Assembly (NCBI GenBank): GCA_016715465.1
Contig: JADKAA010000029.1
Coordinates: 1,426,001-1,490,000 of the forward strand
DNA: 64,000 nucleotides
Source: Saprospiraceae bacterium
GTDB taxonomy: Bacteria > Bacteroidota > Bacteroidia > Chitinophagales > Saprospiraceae
Direction: 5' to 3'
Within the stretch, counting starts at the first letter, position 1; each line of letters starts with the position of its first letter. Shown in pieces: positions 10,444 to 19,654 of the stretch. The notes beneath the pieces were generated by a model. The model was not told where the DNA came from. It saw nothing but the letters and a program-made list of their open reading frames with translations, and did not search any database. Made by a program: the position numbers and the translations under genes.

Positions 10444-11633
10444 TCATTTTTGGCCCGATGGTATAATACCACGTTTTTCAATGGTGAGGGCGTCTGCCAG
10501 TCCGGTGTATTCCGAAAGGGGAATTACCATGCCGCCCTTGGTCATCATGCGAATGGCGGATTGATCCTCCTTATAACCGGAAACGGACTCCTTACCCTGG
10601 AATACTAGAAAAGCCGCGTCTTCATGGGAAATGGATACCAGGTTGGCTGTTTCTCCCAATAACTGCTCCATGACCTCTTCTGCCACCGGCTCGTGAGACA
10701 TACGGATCTCAAACAGATTTCGGTAGATCAGTCCCCGGCATAGCATACTTTTATCCGGATGATCCAAATTCCGCTTGAGCATATCCCAAACATCCATGTC
10801 ATCCAATGCCGAAAAACTGGTGAGGATGCGGGCCGGGTCATATTGTAAATCTGTGGACAACACCCCGAAAAGTTGTGGTGTCATGTCTACCCCATCACCG
10901 GTTTTGATCAGCGCTATGGCGCGCTCCACGGCCGACTTCAGCATTTTCTCGGCTACCAGGCTGGTCTTGTGCAGGTACACCTGGGCATACATGAGGTAAC
11001 GGGAAATGAGAAATTTTTCAATGGAATGCAGACCCTTTTCTTCCACCACCAACTGCTGGTCGCAGACATTCAACATCTTGATGATGCGGTCGTATCCAAT
11101 GACCCCCTCTGCGACGCCTGTATAATAGCTGTCCCTGCTCAGGTAATCCATCCTGTCCATGTCGAGGTGAGAAGAAATGAGACTGTGCAGAAAATTTTGG
11201 GATACCGGCCTTCAAAAATGTCCATGGCCATCTCTATAACTTCACCGTAACGGGGTGCCAGGTCGCGAATAAACATGCGGGTGATGTCTTCATGGTGCAT
11301 TTTTATCAAGCTGCCCTCCAGCGCATGCGAAAACGGTCCGTGGCCAATGTCGTGGTACAGGATGGCAATGCTTGCAGCCAGTCGCTCTTCTTCCGTGATC
11401 TCTATGTTTTTTGAAATGAGGGTGTCCATACTCCTGTCCAGGAGGTGGGTCGCTCCGATGGCGTGCTGGAAACGCGGGTGGGTGGCTCCCGGGTACACAT
11501 AATCGCTTAGTCCCATTTGTTTGATCCGCCTCAGTCTTTGGAAATGGGGCTCGTCTATGAGGTCATAGATGATTTCTTCCTTGAAATCGATCAGACCATA
11601 TATCGGGTCGTTAAATAATTTTTTCTTTCCCAT
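10444..11633 (-). CDS. HD-domain phosphohydrolase (dNTPase/SAMHD1-like family), frameshifted
   Basis: Metal-dependent phosphohydrolase of the large HD family found in most Bacteroidota. Metal-binding motifs are HPRFQHAIGATH and ILYHDIGHGPFSH (HD near residue 94), and DMDRMDYLSRDSYYTG carries the third metal-site Asp. The two frames join near 11200, where VSQNFLHSLISSHLDMDRMD reads through. The full protein would be about 395 aa. Substrates for this subfamily are poorly known; dNTP hydrolysis is inferred from family resemblance. It is not part of an obvious operon with glyA, which lies about 225 bases downstream. Confidence 0.85.
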
Positions 11634-11932
11634 TTGATTTTACACTTTTACCATCTTTTCGCAGTGCATCACTGTAAAGGATATCTAATTTCCCAGAGAG
11701 CGAGGGTTAATAACTCAATTTTTTTATTCACACATTATAGCCCCATGGCCGTTTACACCCTCCTTTACACAAAGATGGCAAATATAATTCCGTGTGCCAA
11801 ATGCGGGTTGAACTGACTTGAGGTGTACCCCTGATCGGCATTAGATCTACACTCTGTAACAAATTCAACACAGATTGGTTATACTAATAAGAGGGACACT
11901 TCGTTTTTTATACAATTCAAGCAAAACAAAAC

Positions 11933-13500
11933 ATGGCAGATCAGATACGGATATTATGGGCAGATGATGAAATTGACCTACTCAAGCCACAACTTTTCTT
12001 TCTGGAAAAAAAGGGATATGAGGTCATTACGGTTTCCAATGGCCACGATGCCCTCGAAGTCATAGCCAATGATAAAAACATCGACGTAGTCTTTCTGGAC
12101 GAGTCCATGCCCGGTCTTTCCGGACTGGAAACGCTGGCCAGGATCAAAACCGTGCTGCCCGGTGTGCCTGTGGTCATGATCACAAAAAATGAAGCCGAAA
12201 ACCTTATGGAGGAAGCCATTGGCAGCCAAATCGACGACTACCTCATCAAACCGGTAAACCCAAACCAGATTTTGCTTACGCTGAAAAAACTCATCGACAA
12301 CAAACGGCTGGTTTCCGAAAAAACAGCCACCGACTACCAGCAGGAATTCAGATCCATCCTCATGGAGATCAACAGCAATCCGGGGGAAAAAGAATGGGTG
12401 GACATCTATAAAAAGATCATTGCCTGGGAAATCAAAATCGATGAAAACAATGTCCAGGAAATGAAGGAAATCCTGGAAATGCAAAAAAAGGAAGCCAATA
12501 AGGAGTTTTCTAAATTTATCATGTCCAACTACGTATCCTGGATCAAAAACGGCAAAGGCCCGCTGAGGGTCCCGACATCATTCGCACCCATGTTTTGCCC
12601 ACCCTGAATGAAGATAAACCCATTGTATTTTTATTGCTGGACAACCTCAGGTTTGACCAATGGAAGATCATTGAACCCATAGTCACCGAATATTACAGAA
12701 TTGAATCGGAAGATTATTTTTTCAGCATCCTGCCTACCTCAACCCAATACAGCAGAAATTCAATTTTTGCCGGCTTGATGCCCCGCGACATTGAAAAGAA
12801 ATACCCCGATTGGTGGCTCAATGACAATGAAGAAGGCGGTAAAAACCTGAAAGAAGACGAGCTGCTTTATGAGCAGGTAAAACGACTGACTAGAAAGGAC
12901 CTTAAGGTGGACTATCACAAAGTGACCAATACCACCAATTCAAAAGTCCTTACCGACAACATCCTGAATTTTACCCAAAACAACCTCACCGCCATTGTCT
13001 ACAACTTCATCGATGCCCTGTCACATTCGAGGACGGAAATGGAGGTGATTAAAGACCTGGCATCCGACGAAAAAGCATATCGCTCCCTTACGCGCTCCTG
13101 GTTTCTCAACTCCCAGCTCTGGTCAGCACTTCAGAAACTGGCAGACAAGGACATTATACTTTTCATCACCACAGACCACGGTACCATACGGGTAAACAAT
13201 CCCGTACGTGTGGTCGGCGATAAAGAGACAACCACAAACCTACGCTACAAGGTGGGTAAAAACCTGCAATACGACCGCAAAGAAGTGTTGGAGATCAAAG
13301 ATCCGCATGAAGTAGGTCTGCCAAAACCCAATGTGAGTTCAACCTTTATCTTTTGTAAAGAGAACAACTTCTTTTTATATCCAAACAATTACAACTACTT
13401 CCACAATTTTTACAAGGATACCTTCCAGCATGGCGGTATCTCGATGGAGGAGATCATCTGTCCGTTTGTAAAACTATATCCAAAGTCGAAAAAATCTTAG
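11933..13500 (+). CDS. porX: T9SS response regulator with PglZ domain, frameshifted
   Basis: PorX-type orphan response regulator controlling the type IX secretion system. The N-terminal receiver domain (residues 1-120) has the acidic pair ADDE, the phospho-acceptor Asp in VVFLDESMPG (about residue 56), MITK and the conserved Lys in YLIKPVNP. A helical linker leads to an alkaline-phosphatase-like PglZ domain beginning LLDNLRFDQW, with the nucleophile-region motif LPTSTQYSRN and metal-site segments TTDHGT and FQHGGIS. The two frames join around 12575-12600, where DIIRTHVLPTLNEDKP reads through. Full length about 520 aa, as in known PorX. The partner kinase PorY is not in this window. Confidence 0.93.
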
Positions 13501-13517
13501 GGCAGAAAGGAAGCTAC

Positions 13518-13922
13518 TTATTTTTTAAGCACCGCAGCATTGCCTATGAAACGTATGCGTTTGCCGAGGGTGGTCTTGTCCTTCATGGTGTACGTATTCC
13601 AGGTAAATATGCCGAGATCCATGCTTGATACCGAGGCGATGTCCGATTTTTTATAGCGAAAAGCTTTAAAATAATTGGTCACATAAATAAACTCGTCATC
13701 TGCTTCCACGCGTTTAAGATCGATGATGGTAAACCACATGATGCCCATAAAAAGAGTATAACATGTGACCAGCACAATTTTGGAAACGCTATTAGTAAGC
13801 AGCGGCAGGTCGTCTGGCTCCACAGTGAAGGCAGCCACGATGAACAGGCCAAAGAAGGTGGCATAAAATATCGGGAAAAAAAGTTTCCAGAACAGGGTCA
13901 TATTAGAGGATAACCTATGCAT
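13518..13922 (-). CDS. Small membrane protein with PH-like tail
   Basis: About 134 aa starting MHRLSSNMTLFWKLFF. The ATG at 13922 overlaps the tatC stop by eight bases; MTLFWKLFF at 13901 is an alternative. Two hydrophobic segments (FFPIFYATFFGLFIVAAF and IVLVTCYTLFMGIMWFTI) are followed by a beta-rich tail (YVTNYFKAFRYKKSDIASV) resembling bacterial PH-like membrane proteins. Overlap with tatC implies co-translation. No function can be assigned. Confidence 0.65.
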   Translation of the reverse strand: MHRLSSNMTLFWKLFFPIFYATFFGLFIVAAFTVEPDDLPLLTNSVSKIVLVTCYTLFMGIMWFTIIDLKRVEADDEFIYVTNYFKAFRYKKSDIASVSSMDLGIFTWNTYTMKDKTTLGKRIRFIGNAAVLKK

Positions 13923-14787
13923 CGGTTGATTCAGATCCTGTTTTATTAATGGGCAATGGATTGTCGTATTCTGCCATTTCCTTAAGGTTCTTTCTTTCAA
14001 TCGATTTCACCACCATGATACTTACTTCGTACAATAACAAAACAGGAATTGAAATCAGAATTTGTGTGATTACATCAGGAGGTGTCACAATGGCTGCAAT
14101 GATAAAGATGATGACGATGGCATGCCTTCTGTAGGTTTTGAGAAAAGCCGAGCTGATGATGCCAATCTTTCCCAGGAAGTAGGCACCAAGGGGCAATTCA
14201 AAGACGATGCCTGTGGGAATGGTAAACATCGTCATGTAATTGACATAGGAAGCAAGTGTTGGCGCGTTGACCGTAGCCGTACCAACGGAATAATTTCCAA
14301 GCCAGTTGATGGCAAATGGAGCGATGACAAAATAGCCGAAACTTACGCCACTGAGAAACAAAAAGGTGCAGACAAAGACAATGCCGCGGGTCACCTGGCG
14401 TTCATTCTCATACAGACCCGGTTTTACAAATTTCCAGATTTCCCAGATAACCAGGGGAAAGGACATGATGAGTCCCAGCCAAAAGGCCACCTGAAAATGT
14501 ACAAAAAACTGTTCGCCAAATTCGCGGGTCGTAAGGGTAATATCCGGGGGAGTCATACATGCCGCTTCACCAAGCTTACATAGCAATCTATAGGTGATGA
14601 AGTCATTATGGAGTGGTCCAAAAATCAGGGTATTGAAGGTAAAATCTTTGGCGCTGAAAACCACGATGCCACACACCAGAATGGAAAGTGCTGCCCTGAG
14701 AATGTGCCAGCGCAAAGCCTCCAAGTGATCCAGAAAGCCCATTTCCTGCTCTTCCTGTGAATTGTTTCTTCCGGAAAATAATGCCAA
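13915..14787 (-). CDS. tatC: Sec-independent protein translocase TatC
   Basis: Six-helix inner-membrane receptor of the twin-arginine translocase. It has the N-terminal signature MGFLDHLEALRWHILRA, FPLVIWEIWKFVKPGLYENER with the conserved Glu/Pro region, and VTPPDVITQILISIPVLLLYE near the C-terminus. 290 aa, slightly longer than average, with an extended cytoplasmic tail. TTG at 14787 is the apparent start because residues before MGFLDHL are typical of the family; ATG at 14742 is the alternative. tatA/B genes are not adjacent. Confidence 0.95.
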   Translation of the reverse strand: MALFSGRNNSQEEQEMGFLDHLEALRWHILRAALSILVCGIVVFSAKDFTFNTLIFGPLHNDFITYRLLCKLGEAACMTPPDITLTTREFGEQFFVHFQVAFWLGLIMSFPLVIWEIWKFVKPGLYENERQVTRGIVFVCTFLFLSGVSFGYFVIAPFAINWLGNYSVGTATVNAPTLASYVNYMTMFTIPTGIVFELPLGAYFLGKIGIISSAFLKTYRRHAIVIIFIIAAIVTPPDVITQILISIPVLLLYEVSIMVVKSIERKNLKEMAEYDNPLPINKTGSESTDA

Positions 14788-14812
14788 GTCGTCTATTTTT
14801 TCTTCAGTAGGG

Positions 14813-14820
14813 CAAAGATA
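14813..14820 (-). promoter_or_regulatory. Bacteroidota -7 element upstream of tatC
   Basis: Minus-strand TATCTTTG matches TAnnTTTG, about 26 nt before the TTG start of tatC. Confidence 0.5.
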
Positions 14821-14823
14821 TTA

Positions 14824-15066
14824 TTAATTCCAAACTTTTAATCCACAACGCAATGACCAGGCCATTTGTTTACCAGATAAATCAAGGCTTCGTCCAAATT
14901 CCTCAGTCAAAAAGTTGAAATAAAACTTCCATTCAGTGTCCATATGGCTATCGGTCTTTCGATTCTGGCTACAAAACCAAATATTCAATCGTTTTATGGT
15001 TGCTTTTCGTTCGTGTGGGTTGTTTAATGCTTGTACAACCGCACAAATTCGCTTATCATTGTATGG
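14824..15066 (-). other. Coding-like segment lacking a recognisable start
   Basis: A stop-free minus-strand frame ends in …GKQMAWSLRCGLKVWN and a TAA at 14824-14826. It includes RICAVVQALNNPHERKATIK and TEWKFYFNFLTEEFGRSL, with a residue composition like a real protein. There is no ATG early in the frame; the only Met starts give under 40 aa, and the frame stays open upstream into the antisense of the retropepsin gene. It may be the 3' remnant of a gene or a chance open frame. No homologue was recognised. Confidence 0.35.
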
Positions 15067-15095
15067 TATATGGTTAAATGTTGTAAACTGGAACC

Positions 15096-16328
15096 TTGAA
15101 ATATAAAATTCTGACCCTGTTTTTATTTTCCCTGCTTTCTTCCGCTACAGCACAGCTTACCGGACTGGAATTGCTCGAAGGACAGGACCAGAAAAAAATA
15201 AAATTTAATTTTGTTCGGGGTTTTCTACTGATGGAAGTGCGCTACGCCAATTTTTTTCCGCTCAAGTTCATTTACGACACCGGCGCACAAAATACCATCA
15301 TTTTTGACAAAATCACGGCTGAACTGGGACCGATCCGGTACGACAGGATCATCCAGGTCACCGGAGCCGACCTCAGCGACCAGATCGCAGCGCGCATAGC
15401 GAGGGGACTCACTTTTAAACTCAACGAGACGCCGCCGGTAAAAAGAGATGTTATTGTGCTGGAAGAAGATTTTATCCAAATGGGAGAAATCATCGGCGAA
15501 CAGGTCCATGGCATCCTGGGTGCCGATTTTTTTAAAGGCCTGCTCGTGGAGATCAATTATAAAAAACAATACCTGCAAATTTTTGATCCCCGGAAATTCA
15601 ATTGGAAATCCCTTAAAAAACATACCCTGCTCGAAACGGTTTTTTCTGACGGCAAACCCTACGTGATGGGCACGGTTTCTACGGGACAAGGCGATAGTGC
15701 CAAAATAAGGTTACTGGTGGACACCGGTGCCTCCATTTCGCTGCTGCTGCACAACGACACCCACCCCAGTCTTCACTTGCCTCCCGGGGCCATACGTGGC
15801 AATCTCGGCAAGGGGCTGTCCGGCAACCTCACGGGCTATGTAGGGCGCATTCCCGGTTTCTATTTGTCGGGCTTTGAATTCCCGCAGGTCATCAGTTACT
15901 TTCAGGAATACAATACCTCCCTGCTGAGGGATTCCATTGCCGTAAAACGCAACGGCATCATCGGCAATTTTTTATTGGATCGCTTCAATGTCGTCATCGA
16001 TTATGTAAATGAAGCCATGTACCTAAAGGCCGAAAAAAAGTACAACCGCAACTTTAAATACGACCGCAGCGGCCTGGTCATCCTGGCCCACGGTGCCGAT
16101 TTCCGGGACTTTGTGGTCAACGATGTGATCGAAGGTTCACCGGCTGACCTGGCAGGGGTAAAAGCCGACGATGTCATCACCAAAATAGGTTTTACCGGCC
16201 GGAGGACACTTACCCTCGATAAGATCAACAGCAAGTTGTCGGGCAAGGTGGGTAAAAAGATCAAATTCAAAGTCAAACGCGAAGGCAAAAACATGGAATT
16301 TGAATTCCGGCTGGCAGACCTGCTGTAG
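15096..16328 (+). CDS. Twin retropepsin-like aspartyl protease with PDZ domain
   Basis: 410-aa secreted protein with a signal peptide (ILTLFLFSLLSSATAQ). Two retropepsin-like aspartyl-protease modules each carry a D-T-G motif: FIYDTGAQNT (about residue 65) and LLVDTGASIS (about residue 209). The pair could form one active site within a single chain. A C-terminal PDZ domain starts about residue 345 (VIEGSPADLAGVKADDVI). The start is TTG at 15096; no ATG precedes the signal peptide in frame. Probably a periplasmic or surface-processing protease; substrates are unknown. The gene just precedes kdsA on the same strand. Confidence 0.85.
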   Translation: MKYKILTLFLFSLLSSATAQLTGLELLEGQDQKKIKFNFVRGFLLMEVRYANFFPLKFIYDTGAQNTIIFDKITAELGPIRYDRIIQVTGADLSDQIAARIARGLTFKLNETPPVKRDVIVLEEDFIQMGEIIGEQVHGILGADFFKGLLVEINYKKQYLQIFDPRKFNWKSLKKHTLLETVFSDGKPYVMGTVSTGQGDSAKIRLLVDTGASISLLLHNDTHPSLHLPPGAIRGNLGKGLSGNLTGYVGRIPGFYLSGFEFPQVISYFQEYNTSLLRDSIAVKRNGIIGNFLLDRFNVVIDYVNEAMYLKAEKKYNRNFKYDRSGLVILAHGADFRDFVVNDVIEGSPADLAGVKADDVITKIGFTGRRTLTLDKINSKLSGKVGKKIKFKVKREGKNMEFEFRLADLL

Positions 16329-16379
16329 TTGCCTGAACTTCCTTCCTATTTTGAAAGGGGATAATTACACCTTATTTTC

Positions 16380-16387
16380 TACCTTTG
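16380..16387 (+). promoter_or_regulatory. -7 promoter element before kdsA
   Basis: TACCTTTG matches TAnnTTTG, 12 nt before the ATG at 16399. TTTG at 16350-16353 is a possible -33 box, but the spacing is a little long. Confidence 0.45.
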
Positions 16388-16398
16388 CCACAAAAAAA

Positions 16399-17199
16399 AT
16401 GGCAGCACACATCTTTGGCAAAGAATATTTCTTTTTGATCGCGGGTCCGTGCGTTGTGGAAAGTGAAGCCGTGGTGCTGGAAATCGCCCGCCACGTAAAA
16501 GCTGTGTGCCAATCGCTGGATATTCCCTTTGTATTCAAAGCATCGTACCGCAAAGCCAACCGGTCCAGTAAAAAATCATTTACGGGCATCGGTGACATCG
16601 CCGCCCTGGAAATTATTAAACAGGCCGGTCTCGAACTCGGCGTGCCCACGACTACAGACATCCACACCGAGGAGGATGCAGCCATGGCAGCAGCATATGT
16701 GGACATCTTGCAGATCCCTGCCTTTTTATGCAGACAAAGCAGCCTGCTCGAAGCGGCCGCTGCTACCGGCAAATACGTCAACATTAAAAAAGGGCAGTTC
16801 ATGAGTCCGGAAGCCATGCAGTTTGCCGTACAAAAAGTGCGGGAGGCAGGTAATGACAAGGTCATGCTCACCGACCGGGGCACCACATTTGGATACCAGG
16901 ACCTGGTCGTCGATTACCGGGGACTGCCCACCATGCAGGGCTTTGGGGTACCTGTCGTCATGGATTGCACGCATTCGCTGCAACAACCCAATCAGGTAAG
17001 CGGCGTCACAGGGGGCCGACCAGAACTCATACCCACCATCGCCAAAGCGGCTGTGGCTGTGGGTGTGGACGGCTTGTTCATTGAGACCCATCCCAGACCC
17101 CACGAAGCAAAATCCGATGGCGCCAACATGTTGCCCATGGATCAGCTCGAGCCCCTCCTCCGCCAATTGGTAGCCATTCGAAAAGCCATTCGTTCCTGA
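16399..17199 (+). CDS. kdsA: 3-deoxy-8-phosphooctulonate synthase
   Basis: Condenses phosphoenolpyruvate with arabinose 5-phosphate to Kdo-8-phosphate, the first committed step of Kdo supply for LPS. It has the N-terminal FLIAGPCVVESE, KASYRKANRSS (phosphate-binding lysines), the metal/PEP segment PAFLCRQSSLLEAAA, LTDRGTTFGY and FIETHPRPHEAKSDGANM. The start at 16399 gives 266 aa, the family length. It works in the same pathway as waaA elsewhere in the window. Followed 11 bases later by the FAD oxidoreductase gene. Confidence 0.96.
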   Translation: MAAHIFGKEYFFLIAGPCVVESEAVVLEIARHVKAVCQSLDIPFVFKASYRKANRSSKKSFTGIGDIAALEIIKQAGLELGVPTTTDIHTEEDAAMAAAYVDILQIPAFLCRQSSLLEAAAATGKYVNIKKGQFMSPEAMQFAVQKVREAGNDKVMLTDRGTTFGYQDLVVDYRGLPTMQGFGVPVVMDCTHSLQQPNQVSGVTGGRPELIPTIAKAAVAVGVDGLFIETHPRPHEAKSDGANMLPMDQLEPLLRQLVAIRKAIRS

Positions 17200-17210
17200 T
17201 CGACCAATCC

Positions 17211-18782
17211 ATGAGCCAGGAAATAGAAGTTGAAATAAAGGTCAGTCCCGACAAAATCGAAGACCGTGATTACATCGAGGCCCGTTGTCTGGAGAAGGCA
17301 GGTATTTCGGGAAAGACCAAGGCAAGCGTTCATCTGCTTAAGCGGTCGATAGATGCCAGGTATAAAGACCCGCTATATATCATCCGGGCCAGGGTGACCA
17401 TCGGTGGAAACAGTGGTGATGAGGATATTCCCATCATCACACACTATTTGCCATCTGGCGATAAACCAAAAGTCATCATCATTGGCGCGGGCCCCGCGGG
17501 TTATTTTGCGGCCCTGCAATGCCTGGAGCTCGGGCTTTGTCCCATTGTGCTCGACCGCGGCAAGGATGTTCAGGCCAGGAGGCGCGACCTCAAAGCCATC
17601 CAACAGGACGGCATCGTGAACCCGCATTCCAATTATTGTTTTGGGGAAGGCGGGGCCGGCACCTATTCCGATGGCAAGTTGTACACCCGCTCGCACAAGC
17701 GTGGCGACATTGAAAAGGTACTTCAGATCCTGCATGCCCATGGTGCACACGAAGACATCCTCATCGATGCCCATCCGCACATCGGTTCCAACAAGTTGCC
17801 CAACATCGTAGCCAACATACGCAAGACCATTGAAACTTATGGCGGACAGGTACACTTTGATTCTTATGTGACCGCCATGGACATCAAAGAAGGCAGGTTA
17901 AACGCTGTACACACCGAAGATGGCCGCAGTTTTGAAGGCAAAGCTTTCATCCTGGCTACCGGTCACTCGGCCAGGGACATCTACTACCTGCTTGACCGCC
18001 ATGGGGTAAAATTGGAAGCAAAACCTTTTGCGCTCGGGGTACGGATCGAACACCCGCAGCGCTTCATCGACAAGATCCAATACAGGCAGGATCCCCGCGA
18101 TGTCAACCTGCCAGCGGCCAGTTATAAAGTGGTGAGTCAGGTGGATGATACAGGGGTTTTTAGTTTTTGCATGTGTCCCGGAGGACTCGTGGTTCCCGCC
18201 GCGACAGCCCCCGGAGAGATCGTGGTCAATGGCATGAGCCTTTCCAGAAGAGACAGTCCGTTTGCCAACAGCGGTTTTGTCACTTCCATCGAATTGCCCG
18301 AACTTCATAAACACGGTTATAAAGGCATCTTTGCCTGCCTCGACTTCCAGGCTGAGGTCGAACAGAAAATGTTCTCACTCGGCGATGGCAGTCAGAAAGC
18401 TCCAGCACAACGGGTGGATGATTTTGTAAAAGGCAAAACATCGGCCAGTTTATTTGAGACGTCCTATATACCCAGCCTTTTCAGCGCTCCGCTGCACGAG
18501 CAACTGCCCGATTTTATAGCGCACCGTCTAAGGGAGGCGGTAAAAAATATCGACAAAAAGATGCGGGGTTTTCTGAGCCACGAAGCCAATGTCATTGCCA
18601 CTGAGAGCAGGACGAGCGCACCGGTAAAAATCCCGAGAGACACCCAAAGTTTTATGCATCCGCAACTGCAAGCCATGTTTCCCTGCGGCGAAGGGGCAGG
18701 TTATGCGGGAGGCATTCTGAGTGCTGCCATGGATGGACAGAATGTAGCGATGGCGGTAGCAAGGTTTGTGGTAGCATCGTAA
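17211..18782 (+). CDS. FAD-dependent oxidoreductase (COG2509 family)
   Basis: 523 aa. After a short alpha/beta N-terminal domain, a Rossmann FAD site IIIGAGPAGYFAALQ lies near residue 88. The hallmark COG2509 segment NYCFGEGGAGTYSDGKLYTR follows, then a second nucleotide-binding stretch ILATGHSARDIYYLL. CMCPGGLVVPAA and the C-terminal GEGAGYAGGILSAAMDG complete the FAD site. The family is widespread but its substrate is not established. Close packing behind kdsA suggests co-transcription, not necessarily a shared function. Confidence 0.88.
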   Translation: MSQEIEVEIKVSPDKIEDRDYIEARCLEKAGISGKTKASVHLLKRSIDARYKDPLYIIRARVTIGGNSGDEDIPIITHYLPSGDKPKVIIIGAGPAGYFAALQCLELGLCPIVLDRGKDVQARRRDLKAIQQDGIVNPHSNYCFGEGGAGTYSDGKLYTRSHKRGDIEKVLQILHAHGAHEDILIDAHPHIGSNKLPNIVANIRKTIETYGGQVHFDSYVTAMDIKEGRLNAVHTEDGRSFEGKAFILATGHSARDIYYLLDRHGVKLEAKPFALGVRIEHPQRFIDKIQYRQDPRDVNLPAASYKVVSQVDDTGVFSFCMCPGGLVVPAATAPGEIVVNGMSLSRRDSPFANSGFVTSIELPELHKHGYKGIFACLDFQAEVEQKMFSLGDGSQKAPAQRVDDFVKGKTSASLFETSYIPSLFSAPLHEQLPDFIAHRLREAVKNIDKKMRGFLSHEANVIATESRTSAPVKIPRDTQSFMHPQLQAMFPCGEGAGYAGGILSAAMDGQNVAMAVARFVVAS

Positions 18783-18818
18783 TATAAACTTACCCCTTGT
18801 CCGATGTTTATAACTAAT

Positions 18819-18990
18819 CCCAATCCCCTACGAGCTGTTTTAAGTCTGTAACTTAAACTTTTATTTGTGTGTATGCCAATGCCACTCTCTGTCTGCTTCC
18901 CCGACCAAATTTTACCACAAATCCCAATCCCAACGAGCTGTTTTAAGTTTGTAAATTAAAACCGTTATTAGCATGTATGCAAATCCCGGT
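18819..18990 (+). repeat. Two degenerate direct repeats in an intergenic region
   Basis: Two roughly 60-bp copies begin at about 18819 and 18921. Both contain ATCCCAATCCC, CGAGCTGTTTTAAGT, TGTAA-TTAAA and GTATGCAAAT/CCAAT-like ends. Inverted, shorter matches (GTAAGTTACAAA) occur at about 19129-19140 and 19176-19187. Together they look like remnants of a small non-autonomous element, but no terminal structure or target duplication is clear. The rest of 18783-19280 holds no supported gene. Confidence 0.5.
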
Positions 18991-19279
18991 TTTTAGACCT
19001 GAATTTTAATTGCCGGACAAAAATAAAAATAACATTGCCCATTGCATTTTTGAAGCTTGGGTCAGAGGAAATGTTTCTATTAAAGATGAAAGATTACAAT
19101 TGAGATTTGAGGATTTGCCAGAGGTAATCGTAAGTTACAAAATTACGATAGCTCGCAGATATGCCGATAGTAAGCGTAAGTTACAAACTTAGAATAGTCG
19201 TCGTAATCGGTAAATGCGGTTAAGCTTTTGACAGCAACAAAAAGACGCTATACCGCCATTTTTTAAAAACACACCTTAT

Positions 19280-19314
19280 TTTGTAGAATTATAGATTTAC
19301 TGCTATTATATTTG
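19280..19314 (+). promoter_or_regulatory. Bacteroidota promoter of the small peptide gene
   Basis: TTTG at 19280-19283 and TATATTTG at 19307-19314 match the -33/-7 consensus, with start-to-start spacing of 27 bases. The predicted transcription start is about 19320, before the ATG at 19343. Confidence 0.65.
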
Positions 19315-19342
19315 ATTCCTTTAACCTAAAAAATATTTAAAT

Positions 19343-19525
19343 ATGAAAAACACCATAAATAAAAAACAGTCCAGCCTAATTCGCTCCACCGATATTTGTC
19401 TAAACGACAATGGAGTGCCCGTCAAATCTGAAGCAGCGTACGCAACCATTGGCGACTGCGGTGATCCTGTTTCCGAATGTGAAAGACCACTGGCCGCCTG
19501 TGTGACTCCTTGTGAAAGACTTTAA
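19343..19525 (+). CDS. 60-aa Cys-containing small peptide, unknown
   Basis: Starts MKNTINKKQSSLIRSTDICL and ends CERPLAACVTPCERL. The N-terminal part is polar and basic with no signal peptide or membrane helix. Five Cys are present, four in the last 23 residues with Ser/Thr between them. The gene stands alone between a consensus promoter and a perfect 14-bp hairpin, which argues it is expressed. The leader-plus-Cys/Ser/Thr-tail shape resembles ribosomal peptide natural-product precursors of Bacteroidota, but there is no modification enzyme or exporter next to it, so this is only a possibility. Other options are a small metal-binding protein. Confidence 0.6.
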   Translation: MKNTINKKQSSLIRSTDICLNDNGVPVKSEAAYATIGDCGDPVSECERPLAACVTPCERL

Positions 19526-19552
19526 TAACTCCATATTTTAACACCCCAATTT

Positions 19553-19602
19553 TAAGGTTGTCATTTGAATGTATTTTATATACAGTTTAAATGACAACCT
19601 TA
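19553..19602 (+). terminator. Strong hairpin after the small peptide gene
   Basis: TAAGGTTGTCATTT pairs perfectly with AAATGACAACCTTA (14 bp) across a loop of 22 nt. The downstream tract ACTTTATTTC is only moderately U-rich. It separates the peptide gene from the next CDS. Confidence 0.65.
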
Positions 19603-19654
19603 CTTTATTTCTAAGAACTTTCAAATATTTTTCCTTACATATTTCTATCATGCC

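Noticed and set aside
14062..14583. Long plus-strand frame antisense to tatC
   Set aside because: Shadow of the strongly conserved TatC frame; composition is unlike a protein.
19010..19192. 60-codon frame starting with TTG between repeats
   Set aside because: No ATG, no promoter, and its end lies in the degenerate repeat; no recognisable family. At most a remnant.
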